DNA of 64,000 bases from Prevotellaceae bacterium (GTDB lineage: Bacteria; Bacteroidota; Bacteroidia; Bacteroidales; Bacteroidaceae): contig JAQYET010000069.1 in NCBI GenBank assembly GCA_028723525.1, forward strand, positions 100,753 to 164,752, given 5' to 3'. How positions within the stretch are numbered: the stretch's first letter is position 1; each line of letters begins with the position of its first letter. A program made the position numbers and the translations under genes. The notes beneath the pieces were generated by a model, which was not told where the DNA came from, did not search any database, and saw only the letters and a program-made list of their open reading frames with translations. Positions 36,134 through 45,798 of this stretch are shown piece after piece.

Positions 36134-37960
36134 TTAACTCTGCATCTCATGCAGTTTCTTATAGTACCCGTTCATGGCGAGAAGTTGCTCGTGGGTGCCG
36201 CGTTCAACGATTTTTCCCTCGTGGAGCACGCATATCTCGTCGCTGTTCTTGATTGTTGACAGGCGGTGGGCAATGGCTATTGTTGTTCGCGTTCTCATGA
36301 GCCGTTCCAGTGCGTCCTGCACTAATCGCTCGCTCTCGGTGTCAAGAGCCGATGTCGCTTCGTCGAGAATGAGTATTGGAGGGTTCTTCAGTATGGCGCG
36401 GGCGATGCTCAGTCGCTGCCTCTGTCCGCCCGAAAGTCGCCCGCCGCGGTCGCCGATGTTGGTTTCGTAGCCGTTTTCCGAACTCTTGATAAACTCGTGA
36501 GCATTGGCTATCTTTGCCGCTTTCACAATGTCTTCTTCCGTGGCATTGTCAACGCCGAAGGTGATGTTGTTGGCAAAAGAGCCGTTGAAGAGGATAGCCT
36601 CTTGGTTCACGTTGCCGATGAGTTGGCGCAGGTCGTGTATGCCGAGGTCTTTAACGTTGATGCCGTCTATGAGCACCTCGCCCTCCTGCACGTCGTAGTA
36701 GCGCGGTATGAGGTCAACAAGCGTAGATTTTCCGCCGCCACTCTGCCCCACGAGGGCAATCGTCTTGCCTTTCGGTATGGTGAGATTGATATTGCGAAGA
36801 ACCCATTTCTCGCCATATCTGAACGACACATTGCGGAACTCTATCTCCTTTTCGAACGACCCGATGTGCTTGGGATGCTCCGCCTCCACGATGTTGTTTT
36901 CTGCCAGTAAAATCTTATCCACTCTCTCCATCGATGCCAATCCCTTGGGGATATTATAGCTTGCCTTCGAAAATTCTTTAAGAGGATTGATGACAGAGTA
37001 TAGTATCACCATGTAATATATGAACACCGGACCCGACAATGCCATGTCGTTGAGCACCAGAACTCCGCCGAACCACAGCACTATTACTATCATCAGCGTA
37101 CCGAGAAACTCGCTCATGGGATGCGCCATTGCCTGCCTTATGTTCACGCGCATTATGTTGTTGCGGTAGTCGGAGTTCACTTTGTCGAACCGTCTGTTCA
37201 TCTTCTCCTCGGCGTTGAACGCCTTTATGATGCGCAGTCCGCCGAGAGTTTCCTCCACTTGGCTCATCGTGTCGCTCCACAGAGCTTGTGCCTTTATCGA
37301 CTTCTGTTTAAGTTTTCGCCCCACAAATCCCATGAACCACCCGAATATAGGCACGAAGATTACTGCGAAAAGCGTGAGTTGCCACGAGGTGGCGATGAGC
37401 GTTATCAGGTAGGCGAGTATCAATATAGGGTTTTTGAAGAGCATATCGAGGCTCGACATTATCGAGTTTTCTATCTCCTGAACGTCTCCACTCATTCGTG
37501 CTATGATGTCTCCCTTGCGCTCTTCGCTGAAAAATCCCAGCGGCAGCGAGTTTATCTTCTCATACAGTTGGTTTCGTATGTCTCGCACTATTCCCGTTCT
37601 TATCGGCACAATCGTTGCCGAGGAGAGGAAGTAGGAGGCGGTTTTCAGAGCCGTCATCAGTGCGAGGAAGAGTCCTATGACGAGCAATGTCGCCGTTGGT
37701 CCGAGACCGTTCACCATTTCCTGAACGTAGTAGTTCATGTTGTTCATGAACACATCCTTCACCTGTCCGCTTCCCCATGCCATATACTCGAAGTGCTCTG
37801 CCGTCTCTTTTGTTTCGAAAAGGATTTGCAGTATCGGCACGAGAGCCATGAATGAGAATATGTTGAGCACTGCCGACAGGATGTTGAAAACCACTGTCAG
37901 CAGCAGATATTTCTTGTATGGCGGTACAAATCGCCTAAGCACTTGCAGGAACTCTTTCAT
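36134..37960 (-). CDS. ABC exporter, MsbA-like half-transporter (TMD-NBD)
   Basis: 608 residues. Six transmembrane helices in about 20-330, then an ATPase domain with Walker A GQSGGGKSTLVDL near 407, Q-loop region, signature LSGGQRQRLSIARAIL near 511, Walker B PILILDEATSALD near 530 and the switch histidine in IAIAHRLSTI. It is of the homodimeric lipid/drug exporter type; MsbA (lipid A core flipping) is possible but not proven. No partner subunit is adjacent. Confidence 0.9.
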   Translation of the reverse strand: MKEFLQVLRRFVPPYKKYLLLTVVFNILSAVLNIFSFMALVPILQILFETKETAEHFEYMAWGSGQVKDVFMNNMNYYVQEMVNGLGPTATLLVIGLFLALMTALKTASYFLSSATIVPIRTGIVRDIRNQLYEKINSLPLGFFSEERKGDIIARMSGDVQEIENSIMSSLDMLFKNPILILAYLITLIATSWQLTLFAVIFVPIFGWFMGFVGRKLKQKSIKAQALWSDTMSQVEETLGGLRIIKAFNAEEKMNRRFDKVNSDYRNNIMRVNIRQAMAHPMSEFLGTLMIVIVLWFGGVLVLNDMALSGPVFIYYMVILYSVINPLKEFSKASYNIPKGLASMERVDKILLAENNIVEAEHPKHIGSFEKEIEFRNVSFRYGEKWVLRNINLTIPKGKTIALVGQSGGGKSTLVDLIPRYYDVQEGEVLIDGINVKDLGIHDLRQLIGNVNQEAILFNGSFANNITFGVDNATEEDIVKAAKIANAHEFIKSSENGYETNIGDRGGRLSGGQRQRLSIARAILKNPPILILDEATSALDTESERLVQDALERLMRTRTTIAIAHRLSTIKNSDEICVLHEGKIVERGTHEQLLAMNGYYKKLHEMQS

Positions 37961-38097
37961 TGTGTGTTATTATATAGCCTGTCTGAGAAGTTTGTTTCCG
38001 CGGATTGATTTCTGTATATGGCAAAAACAACCTTTGCAGGCAGAAAGCCGTTTCTGCCTGCAAAAGTAACTAATAAATAGTTTCTTACAAAATTTTT

Positions 38098-38475
38098 TCA
38101 GTTTTTCTTTGCTGCGATGCACTCTATCTCTACCAGTGCTCCCTTAGGAAGTGCTTTCACGGCGAATGCGCTGCGTGCCGGATATGGCTCGCTGAAGAAC
38201 TCTGCATAAACCTCGTTCATCTCGGCGAAGTCGGCTATGTCGGCGAGCAGCACTGTGGTTTTCACAACGTCGTTGAGGCTCAGTCCTGCCTCTTTCAATA
38301 TGGCCTGTGCGTTGAGCAGCGACCGGTGTGTCTGTGCCTTGATGCCTTCGGGGAATGTTCCCGTTGCCGGGTCGAGCGGAATTTGTCCGCTGGCATATAC
38401 GAAACCGTTTACTTCAATGCCCTGGCTGTATGGTCCGATGGCTGCCGGAGCGTTCTTGGTGCTTATTACTTTCAT
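38098..38475 (-). CDS. RidA-family enamine/imine deaminase
   Basis: 125 residues, normal RidA length. Signatures: APAAIGPYSQGIEVNGFVYASGQIPLDP at the N terminus (given by its parts: APAAIGPYSQG, VYASGQIPLDP), VVKTTVLLADIADFAEMN and PARSAFAVKALPKGALVEIE, with the Arg that binds the carboxylate. RidA removes 2-aminoacrylate-type intermediates made by PLP enzymes. It has its own promoter at 38524-38555. Confidence 0.95.
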   Translation of the reverse strand: MKVISTKNAPAAIGPYSQGIEVNGFVYASGQIPLDPATGTFPEGIKAQTHRSLLNAQAILKEAGLSLNDVVKTTVLLADIADFAEMNEVYAEFFSEPYPARSAFAVKALPKGALVEIECIAAKKN

Positions 38476-38822
38476 TCGTTTCAGATTTTTATTTGTAACA
38501 ATCTATTTGTTTTTCTCTCGCCGCAAAGTTATGCAAAAATCCCAATACTGCCAACAATAATCCGTGATTTTGTGGCAGCGACAGTCATTTTTTAACCTCA
38601 ATCGGTCATTAAGTATTCTAATGAACCTATCGGGGTTTATTGCCGTTATTGCCCTTTCATACCCCGCCTGACGGCATATCTCTTCCCGAAAGTTGTTATA
38701 CGTGAAAGTAAAATCGGCGAAATTGCGGAGCAAAATCGCCGATTTTGGTTTTCAATTTCGCCGATTTTACAATGTAATTTCGGCGGAATTGGTTTTCGTT
38801 ATGCCGTGTTCTGTGAGTCGAT
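38476..38822. other. intergenic region with ridA-like promoter and repeat cluster E
   Basis: 347 bases, no supportable gene. Minus-strand promoter: GTTG (38552-38555), 20 bases, TAACTTTG (38524-38531). AATCGGTCATTA (38594-38605) begins a short inverted repeat (GGTCATTA...CTAATGAACC) and matches the start of the element at 59101-59140. Repeat cluster E is at 38708-38795. Confidence 0.6.
38708..38795. repeat. 22-bp tandem repeat cluster E (4 units)
   Basis: Units at 38708-38729, 38730-38751, 38752-38773 and 38774-38795. Two units carry the complement-type core TCGCCGA, so the orientation of the central base pair varies while the dyad is kept. It lies between the PAP2 gene stop and the ridA-like promoter. 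Confidence 0.9.
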
Positions 38823-39782
38823 TTACCTGCAAACGCGCTTCGACAGGGCGTAAAGAAGGAAATAGAAGAGCAGTCCGGAAGCGAGTCCGGCAATGGCGTC
38901 GATAGCGTAATGAGCCTGAATATACACCGTTGCGAAGCAAAGCAGGACATAGAGCGGCATCAGTGTCCACACGAGCCAGCGTTTCCTGCTGTGCCATGCC
39001 AGCATCATCAGCACAGTGCTGCATCCCACGTGGCTGCTCGGGAATGCTGCCGTGGGTCGTTCGCCGGCTTGCTTGGCAGACTCCACGAGCTGATAGAACA
39101 CACCGTCGGTATCTCCCGGTGACGGCAGACACTCCTGATTGCTGCTGAAATACTGTCCGAGGTCGGGGAATATGCCCTGTGATATGCTATCGATGCCCAC
39201 GGCGTGGAAGTAGAATGTGGGTCCCACGACGGGCACGAAGATAAATATCACGTAGTAAAGGAAGAACGCCCCGAGCACCACAAACGCCGCACGGTGGAAC
39301 TCCTCGTAGCGTGCCACGAAATAGAACACCACCACGAGTGCTATCATCGGGTAGTAGGAGGCATATCCGAGGTCCATAAGTTCGCTGAAGATGTGGCTCG
39401 GAAAGGTCTGCGAGAACAGCAATGCGGGCTGGAAACCGAACAGCGACTGCTCCCAAGAGGCAAACACATGGTCGAGATTGGGGAACATACGGTTGATTTC
39501 GTATGTGTCGGGATACCACCACGAGAGCAGTGCCATTTGTGCTGCAATGCGTATCAGGCGGGTCACACGGCACGGCCACATGCGATAGACGAGCCACTGT
39601 GCCGCCGTCATTGCCACCACTCTGGCGCGCCCCCAGAGCATTGCCTTGGGGTGAACGGCATCGGTGTAGCAGAACAGGATTACCACTGTGGTGAGCACGA
39701 GATAAGCCATCACGACCCATTCCACAGCCATCAGCCCTTTAACGGGCTTCTCGGCAGAGAAATATTTCTTTATATTCTTCAT
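38823..39782 (-). CDS. PAP2-family membrane protein (AUR1/IPC-synthase-like)
   Basis: 319 residues from ATG 39782 (MKNIKKYFSAEKP); an ATG 42 bases further upstream is also in frame. Six or more hydrophobic helices. C-terminal PAP2 motifs: PTAAFPSSHVGCSTVLMM (SSH in place of SGH) and HYAIDAIAGLASGLL (H-x-x-x-D). The long N-terminal half and the FVPVVGPTFYFHAVG segment resemble inositol-phosphorylceramide-synthase-like PAP2 proteins, which some Bacteroidetes use for sphingolipid head groups. Substrate not certain. The epimerase gene ends 72 bases upstream on the same strand. Confidence 0.8.
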   Translation of the reverse strand: MKNIKKYFSAEKPVKGLMAVEWVVMAYLVLTTVVILFCYTDAVHPKAMLWGRARVVAMTAAQWLVYRMWPCRVTRLIRIAAQMALLSWWYPDTYEINRMFPNLDHVFASWEQSLFGFQPALLFSQTFPSHIFSELMDLGYASYYPMIALVVVFYFVARYEEFHRAAFVVLGAFFLYYVIFIFVPVVGPTFYFHAVGIDSISQGIFPDLGQYFSSNQECLPSPGDTDGVFYQLVESAKQAGERPTAAFPSSHVGCSTVLMMLAWHSRKRWLVWTLMPLYVLLCFATVYIQAHYAIDAIAGLASGLLFYFLLYALSKRVCR

Positions 39783-39854
39783 GTTATCAGGTTTGTTTCG
39801 TGCGGCAGAGACGGGTGTTGCCAAAATCCGTTCACGCCACAGGCTGTTGCAATG

Positions 39855-40847
39855 TCAAATCCACTTGTTTGCACGATACCACTCCACCGAGCGTCTCACG
39901 CCCTCCTCCAATTCCACGGTGGGGCTGTAGCCGAGTTCCTCTCGTGCCGGTTTGATGTCGCAGAGCCAGTTGCGTTGCCGCATGATGTTATATTTGTCGT
40001 CGTTCAGGGCGGTTATCTTGCGTGTAATCCTGCTGTATCGCTCGCCCACGAACGTCACTGCCCGGAGCACTGCCAGCGGAGCCTTGATGCGCAGGAGCAT
40101 GCCCACGCCGAGGTGCTTCCTGAGCAAGTCGCTGAACATCTGCGAGGAGTAGCTGCGCCCGTCGGTAAGAAAGTAACTTGCTCCGGTGCGCCCCCGCTCG
40201 ATTGCGAGGAACACTGCCTGCACCACATCGTCAACATATACGAAGGTGATTACCTGCCGGCGGAAGCCTACGGCGAAGTCAACATGATTCTTTATGCTCT
40301 TTGCCATCATGAAATAGTCGCGCTCCCGCGGGCCGTAAACCCCGGTGGGGCGGAGCACTACGTATGGCAACGACGACTGTTCGCGGAGGAAGTTCTCTGC
40401 TGCCAGTTTGCTTTGTCCGTATGCGGTGTTTGGTACAGGGGTGTCGTTGTCGGTAATCTCGCGGTAGGGCATGTCCTCCCGAGCCGGCCCGAAAACGCTG
40501 AGGCTGCTGAGATAGATAAACTTTCGTATCGGCATTTCGAGCGACAGGAGTGCCATCACGAGATTTTTCGTGCCCTCGGTGTTCACGCGGAAGAAGTCGT
40601 TGCGGTCGATGCACTTCGTCACTCCGGCGGCATGCACCACGTAGTCGAACCTGTGCGGTGCGAGAGCCTCGCGCATCTGCTTCTCGCTGTCGAGGTTGAG
40701 TTTGATGAAGTTGATGCGCTCGTCGGTGAGATACTTTGTAGAACTGCTGCCTCTGATGGCTGCCCATGTCTCCATGCCCCGCCTCAAAGCCTCCTCTGCA
40801 ATGAAACTTCCGATGAACCCAGTGGCTCCGGTTATGAGAATTTTCAT
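39855..40847 (-). CDS. NAD-dependent epimerase/dehydratase (extended SDR)
   Basis: 330 residues. N-terminal Rossmann motif MKILITGATGFIGSFIAEEA (GxxGxxG), YVVHAAGVTK, YLSSLSVFGP and the catalytic YGQSK (YxxxK). It fits sugar-nucleotide epimerases or hydroxysteroid-dehydrogenase-like members; the substrate cannot be assigned. A -7 element (TAACTTTG, 40853-40860 on this strand) lies 5 bases before the ATG, so the mRNA is probably leaderless. Confidence 0.85.
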   Translation of the reverse strand: MKILITGATGFIGSFIAEEALRRGMETWAAIRGSSSTKYLTDERINFIKLNLDSEKQMREALAPHRFDYVVHAAGVTKCIDRNDFFRVNTEGTKNLVMALLSLEMPIRKFIYLSSLSVFGPAREDMPYREITDNDTPVPNTAYGQSKLAAENFLREQSSLPYVVLRPTGVYGPRERDYFMMAKSIKNHVDFAVGFRRQVITFVYVDDVVQAVFLAIERGRTGASYFLTDGRSYSSQMFSDLLRKHLGVGMLLRIKAPLAVLRAVTFVGERYSRITRKITALNDDKYNIMRQRNWLCDIKPAREELGYSPTVELEEGVRRSVEWYRANKWI

Positions 40848-40852
40848 GGCTG

Positions 40853-40860
40853 CAAAGTTA
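40853..40860 (-). promoter_or_regulatory. -7 element of the epimerase gene, probable leaderless start
   Basis: TAACTTTG on the minus strand, with only 5 bases to the start codon. The -33 element is weak (TTTC about 20 bases upstream). Confidence 0.55.
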
Positions 40861-41086
40861 GTCAGAAAAAATGAGTTTGTGAAAAAAAGCAGGGAAATTT
40901 GAATGTAAGTCGTGGTTTCCTAACATTATATATGCTCCTGAACCACTCAAAATACCCTTCCCAATCTCCTCTTCATCGCAATTTTCCGCACCTTTTGAAT
41001 TAAAAAAGTGAAATAAATATGGTATTTTATGGAAATGTCGGAAAAAATAGTTATCTTCGCACTTGATAATCAATTATAATCGGATT

Positions 41087-43324
41087 ATGGCAAAGGGAAA
41101 AAACAGTGGCAAACGGCTCACTAAGAAAAGATTGGTGGAGATGCTCTCCACTTTGTTCCAAACCAACCCTAACGAGACTTTCAGTTTCAAGCAGATATTC
41201 AAGCAACTGCATCTCACCAACCACCCGGAGAAGATGCTCGCCATTGACATCATGGAGGCAATGGCATGGGACGACTATCTCAGTAAGGTGTCGGAGAACT
41301 CCTATAGGCTGAACACTCACGGGCAAACCGTTGAGGGAACGTTCATCAGGAAGGCAAACGGCAAGAACTCGTTCATCCCCGACGGTTCCGACAAGGCGGT
41401 GTTTGTGGCAGAGCGTAACTCGCAGTTTGCACTCACCGGCGACCGTGTTAGGGTCACGATGATGGCTCGGCGAGAGAAGCATATAAAGGAAGCAATGGTG
41501 ATAGAGATAATCAAGCGCGCACACGACGAGTTCGTGGGACGGCTCAAGGTGGAGCGCGACTTTGCGTTCCTGATAAGCGACTCAAAGATATTCGTGCACG
41601 ACATATTCATCCCCAAGCGTAAGCTAAAGGGCGGAAAAGACGGCGACAAAGCCGTGGTTCGCGTCACCCACTGGCCCTCGCATGACGATAAGAACATCGT
41701 GGGAGAGGTGGTTGACGTGCTCGGAAAGGTGGGAGAGAACAACACCGAGATGCACGCGATACTCGCACAGTATGGTCTTCCCTACAAATATCCCAAGACA
41801 GTGGAGGCTGCCGCAGATAAGATAGATGTCCGGATAAGTGCAGAGGAGATTTCCCGCCGCGAGGATTTCCGAAACGTGATGACATGCACGATAGACCCGT
41901 ATGATGCCAAGGACTTCGACGATGCGCTGAGCATCAGGCAGGTTGGCGACGACTGGGAGGTTGGAGTGCATATTGCCGACGTGTCGCACTACGTGAAGGA
42001 AGGCTCAATCATCGACAAGGAGGCTTGCAAGAGAGCAACAAGCGTCTATCTCGTTGACCGCACCATACCGATGCTTCCCGAACGCTTGTGCAACTTCGTC
42101 TGCTCACTGCGCCCCGACGAGGAGAAGCTTTGCTACAGCGCAGTGTTCGTTCTCGACGACGAGGCGAACATAAAGACGTGGCGACTGGTGCACACCGTGA
42201 TAAAGAGCGACCGCCGTTTCGCCTACGAGGAAGTGCAGGACATTCTGGAAAAGAACGGCGTGAAGGAAGGCACCGGCGAGCCATCGCCCATACGGGTGCA
42301 CAGTCTGGCAGAGGCGAAGACAAGCAAACCGATAGACTGCGGCGACGCCAAAGCCACTCCCCAACTGGTTTGCGGACTGCTGATGCTTGACAAACTGGCA
42401 AAGAAGCTGCGCGACAAACGATTTAAGAATGGCGCGGTGAAGTTTGAAAGAGAGGAACTTCACTTCGATGTCGATGAGAAAGGAAAACCCACGAGGGCGT
42501 TCTACAAGAAATCGAAAGACGCCAACAAACTCATCGAAGAGTTCATGCTGCTTGCCAACCGCAAAGTGGCAGAGAGCATAGGAAATGTGGAGAAGGGCAG
42601 GAAAGCGAAGACGCTGCCTTACAGAATACACGACCGTCCCGACCCGATAAAGCTGGACAACCTCTCGAAGTTTATCGCACGCTTCGGATATAGGATAAAC
42701 ACTGCCGGCACGAAAGGGCAAATATCGCGCTCGCTCAACAAACTTATGGACGACGTAAGCGGCAAGCGGGAGCAGAACGTGATAGAAATGGTGGCTCTGA
42801 GGGCTATGATGAAGGCAAAATACAGTGTCCACAACATAGGGCATTACGGTTTGGCGTTCGACTACTACACCCATTTCACCTCGCCCATACGCCGCTTCCC
42901 CGACATGATGGTTCACCGTTTGCTCACCCGTTATCAGGAAGGTATGCGCTCGGCAAACAAAGACCACTACGAGGAATTGTGCGAACACTCAAGCGACATG
43001 GAGACTCTGGCACAGCAGGCGGAGCGCGAATCAATCAAGTATAAGATGGTGGAGTTCATGGGAGAGAGGCTTGGCAACGAGTATGATGCCCACATCAGTG
43101 GCATAACGAGTTACGGAATATATGCCGAGATTGACGAAAACCACTGCGAGGGAATGATTTCCATGCACGACCTTGACGATGATTACTACGACTTCGACGA
43201 GAAAAACTACATGCTTGTAGGTCGCCGCAGGCACCATAAATACCAACTTGGCGACCCGATACGCATAATGGTGGCGCGCGCGAACATAGAGAAACGACAG
43301 CTCGATTTCGTGATAGCCGACTGA
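41087..43324 (+). CDS. rnr: ribonuclease R
   Basis: Processive 3'-5' exoribonuclease that degrades structured RNA. 745 residues from ATG 41087 (MAKGKNSGKRLTKK); the frame is open 24 bases upstream. N-terminal winged-helix segment (about 15-80), two cold-shock-like domains, the RNB catalytic domain from about 265 (TIDPYDAKDFDDALSIR, with the catalytic aspartates, then RTIPMLPERLCNFVCSL), and a C-terminal S1 domain (HISGITSYGIYAEIDENHCEG). A -7-like TATCTTCG lies at 41052-41059. Confidence 0.96.
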   Translation: MAKGKNSGKRLTKKRLVEMLSTLFQTNPNETFSFKQIFKQLHLTNHPEKMLAIDIMEAMAWDDYLSKVSENSYRLNTHGQTVEGTFIRKANGKNSFIPDGSDKAVFVAERNSQFALTGDRVRVTMMARREKHIKEAMVIEIIKRAHDEFVGRLKVERDFAFLISDSKIFVHDIFIPKRKLKGGKDGDKAVVRVTHWPSHDDKNIVGEVVDVLGKVGENNTEMHAILAQYGLPYKYPKTVEAAADKIDVRISAEEISRREDFRNVMTCTIDPYDAKDFDDALSIRQVGDDWEVGVHIADVSHYVKEGSIIDKEACKRATSVYLVDRTIPMLPERLCNFVCSLRPDEEKLCYSAVFVLDDEANIKTWRLVHTVIKSDRRFAYEEVQDILEKNGVKEGTGEPSPIRVHSLAEAKTSKPIDCGDAKATPQLVCGLLMLDKLAKKLRDKRFKNGAVKFEREELHFDVDEKGKPTRAFYKKSKDANKLIEEFMLLANRKVAESIGNVEKGRKAKTLPYRIHDRPDPIKLDNLSKFIARFGYRINTAGTKGQISRSLNKLMDDVSGKREQNVIEMVALRAMMKAKYSVHNIGHYGLAFDYYTHFTSPIRRFPDMMVHRLLTRYQEGMRSANKDHYEELCEHSSDMETLAQQAERESIKYKMVEFMGERLGNEYDAHISGITSYGIYAEIDENHCEGMISMHDLDDDYYDFDEKNYMLVGRRRHHKYQLGDPIRIMVARANIEKRQLDFVIAD

Positions 43325-43342
43325 CATCAACAATCTGAATAA

Positions 43343-44206
43343 ATGGACACAAGACAAATAGACAACATTTTAAAAGGACAGAGGCTGTGGGTTATAGCCG
43401 CTGTAGTGGCGACGTTGGTCATTGCCGCCATATCCGTTATTTCGCTGTCGCAGTGCTCTTCAGACACTGCCGACGACGGAGAGTCGCTCTCCGTGGCAGC
43501 AGCACTCGACAGTCTGGAGCAGAGATTGCCCGGGGGAACGGGCTTCTTGGTGAAGTTTGCCGACGAGCGACGCCACTGCCTGTTCTATCTCAACGGCGGA
43601 CATCTGTATAAGTTTGACGGCATCACGAAACGCCTTGACGAGGTTCTCTTCACCGCTCTCACCGAAGGAGCGGCGATATACTACAACGACAGCGACATCA
43701 ATGCCGGCATACGCGAGGCGGTGTTGTCGCCCGACGGAGAGTTTATCATGCTCACAGCCGCGGTGTCGCCTACCGGAAAAGACGGCAAGGCGATGCAAGG
43801 TCTTTACAGGATGAACACCGTCAACCTCACCATCGATGCTCTCGCACAGGGTTATGTGGCGCGTGAGGGCGACCTATTCTTCGTCTCCGTGATAGACAAG
43901 AACACCGGTAGGCAGCGTGCAATGCTCGGTTTCGACAGGTCGGGGAAGCAGGTATCGCGCGAGAAACAGCAGGAGATGCTCAAGGCTTACAAGCCCGATG
44001 TGAAGCCGACCGCCGATGAAGAGGGTGCGGAAGGTGACGGGCAGGCTCTTTCGGGAGGCTCCGACAATGCAACCCCGGCAGTGAATAGCGGCAGCGGAGT
44101 GTCTTCTTCGGCAGATGTTACGAAAGACAAGGCGGAGGAGACACAGGCAAAGCCGGCTTCTGCTCCTGCCACGGCAAAGCCTGTGCAGGCATCTGATAAG
44201 GAATGA
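43343..44206 (+). CDS. single-pass membrane protein of unknown function
   Basis: 287 residues. One hydrophobic segment at about 15-40 (LWVIAAVVATLVIAAISVISL) ending in SQCSSD, which could be a lipobox. The middle region has LSPDGEFIMLTAAVSPTG, a propeller-blade-like phrase. The last 70 residues are low-complexity, rich in Ala, Asp, Lys and Pro. I do not recognise a family. It follows rnr by 18 bases and overlaps the next gene by 4 (ATGA), so the three form one transcription unit. Confidence 0.7.
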   Translation: MDTRQIDNILKGQRLWVIAAVVATLVIAAISVISLSQCSSDTADDGESLSVAAALDSLEQRLPGGTGFLVKFADERRHCLFYLNGGHLYKFDGITKRLDEVLFTALTEGAAIYYNDSDINAGIREAVLSPDGEFIMLTAAVSPTGKDGKAMQGLYRMNTVNLTIDALAQGYVAREGDLFFVSVIDKNTGRQRAMLGFDRSGKQVSREKQQEMLKAYKPDVKPTADEEGAEGDGQALSGGSDNATPAVNSGSGVSSSADVTKDKAEETQAKPASAPATAKPVQASDKE

Positions 44207-44856
44207 GAAGGATTTTTTACAGCCATAAGGAAGAACTATGGAACAGTTGGAGTCATGCCGGCGGCATTTTTCTCGGTGTCGTCGTAGGCTCCGTATTCCT
44301 TTATATGTGTTTCGCGAAAGGCAACGGTTGGGCAACGGCAGGCATCACGCTATATCTTTTCGGCATGCTGATGTCGTATGTAGCGAGCACAGCATATCAT
44401 GCCGTCAGTGCGTGGTCGAAGTGGAAATCACGCCTCAGAAAGTGGGACCATGCCGCAATCTATTGGCACATCGCAGGCAGTTATTCGCCCATAACACTGA
44501 TAGCACTGCGGCAGGAAGGCTATTGGGGCTGGGCATTGTTCTCTTTTATATGGCTCGCTGCGATAGCCGGAACGATAGTAAGTTTCTGCAAACTGAGTGA
44601 GCACAGCATCGTTGAGACGGTTTGCTTCGTGCTTATGGGGCTTTCGGTGCTCGTGGCTTTCGGTCCGCTTCTCAACAATGTGAGTACCGCTTCGATAGTT
44701 TGGCTCATCGCGGAAGGGGTGGCATATATCACCGGGGCAGTGTTCTATTGCGTCAATAAACGCAAGTATATGCACACGGTGTTCCACTTCTTTGTGCTCT
44801 TAGGGTCGGTGTGCCATATTGTTTCGGTGTGGGATATGCTGTTGGAGCGGCTTTGA
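44203..44856 (+). CDS. hemolysin III / PAQR-family membrane protein
   Basis: 217 residues, seven hydrophobic helices. Family metal-site motifs: SYVASTAYHAVSAW, RKWDHAAIYWHIAGSYSP and MHTVFHFFVLLGSVCHI, with the Ser, His and Asp set of the zinc-binding PAQR/alkaline-ceramidase-like superfamily (TrhA/YqfA). The name hemolysin III is historical; activity here is unknown. It overlaps the preceding gene by 4 bases and ends before a bidirectional terminator. Confidence 0.92.
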   Translation: MRRIFYSHKEELWNSWSHAGGIFLGVVVGSVFLYMCFAKGNGWATAGITLYLFGMLMSYVASTAYHAVSAWSKWKSRLRKWDHAAIYWHIAGSYSPITLIALRQEGYWGWALFSFIWLAAIAGTIVSFCKLSEHSIVETVCFVLMGLSVLVAFGPLLNNVSTASIVWLIAEGVAYITGAVFYCVNKRKYMHTVFHFFVLLGSVCHIVSVWDMLLERL

Positions 44857-44903
44857 GGAGAAGAGGCTTGCCGGGATTTATTTGTGTTTTTGCTGTGATG
44901 TTT

Positions 44904-44941
44904 AATGATTTCGGGGGTAAAAAGTTACCCCCAAAATCATT
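44904..44941. terminator. bidirectional terminator between hemolysin III-like and proline-rich genes
   Basis: AATGATTTCGGGGGTAA (44904-44920) pairs with TTACCCCCAAAATCATT (44925-44941) apart from one mismatch pair. T-rich on both sides. Confidence 0.85.
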
Positions 44942-44958
44942 TTATTTGATAAAAGAAA

Positions 44959-45798
44959 TCAATATGCAGGCTCCAAGTGCCAGCCTCTGCTGTTGCCTGA
45001 AGACGGGTTGCTTGCCGGCGGGTCGGTGCTTTGCTTACTGCTTGCAGGTTTTTTCTTCTTAGGTTTAGCGGCAGGCGCGGTGTTCTTAGGTGCGGGTTTG
45101 GCAGCCGGTTTTTCCGTTTGTATGTCGCGATTGGAGGAAACGTCGGTCGCATTGTTACCGCTTTCGGTTGCCGTGTTGCCAGTGGTGTTGCCGATGCCTT
45201 CAATCTCTCCGTTGTCGGTTTTGTTCCGAACATCCTCCGTTTCGTTCTCAACATTGTCCTCGGTGGAGCCGATTTGGTCGGCGTTATTGTCGGGTGTGCT
45301 GTCGGTTGGCTTGAAACCATTCTCGTCATACTCTTCTTCTGTTTCGCCCTCATCGATGACATTGCTGATGTCGGCAATCTTGTCTTTCAGCACGAAGAAG
45401 TATAATGCCGTTCCACCGCCACCGAGCAACAGCAGCGCGGCAATCAAAATGACGATGATAAGTCCGGCTTTGCTCTTCTTCTTTGGCGGCATGTATGGCT
45501 GCGCAGGTTCCGGAACGGGAGTCGGTATCACCGGTTTTACCGGTTCCATCGGCGGTTCCGGTGCAGGAGGTGGTACCGGTGCGGGTGCTTCCGGCACGGC
45601 AGGGGGGGCTGCTTCCGGCACTTCAGGTTGGACTGCTTTCGGCACTTCAGGTGTCACGATAGGTGGTGTTTCCGGAACTTTCGGCACTTCCGGCACGGCA
45701 GGAATTTCGCTTACAGGGGGGACCGGTACCGGTGGTTCCGGCGGGGTTGAGCCCGGAATTGGCGGCGGACCCATTGGTTTTTCATTGTCAATAGTCAT
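44959..45798 (-). CDS. proline-rich single-pass membrane protein
   Basis: 279 residues from ATG 45798 (MTIDNEKPMGPPPIPG). Residues 9-110 are Pro/Glu/Val repeats (PEVP, PVPP), followed by KKKSKAG, one membrane helix (LIIVILIAALLLLGGGGTALYFFVL, about 117-141), an acidic Asn/Thr-rich segment and a Lys/Ala/Pro tail. Residue counts are approximate. The topology (cytoplasmic proline-rich part, periplasmic tail) recalls bacterial membrane adaptor or TonB-like proteins, but no family is recognisable. The long antisense frame here is a consequence of the repetitive composition. Confidence 0.7.
   Translation of the reverse strand: MTIDNEKPMGPPPIPGSTPPEPPVPVPPVSEIPAVPEVPKVPETPPIVTPEVPKAVQPEVPEAAPPAVPEAPAPVPPPAPEPPMEPVKPVIPTPVPEPAQPYMPPKKKSKAGLIIVILIAALLLLGGGGTALYFFVLKDKIADISNVIDEGETEEEYDENGFKPTDSTPDNNADQIGSTEDNVENETEDVRNKTDNGEIEGIGNTTGNTATESGNNATDVSSNRDIQTEKPAAKPAPKNTAPAAKPKKKKPASSKQSTDPPASNPSSGNSRGWHLEPAY

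Noticed and set aside
39204-40874. 556-residue plus-strand frame opposite the PAP2 and epimerase genes
   Set aside because: Spans two well-supported minus-strand genes and has no domain.
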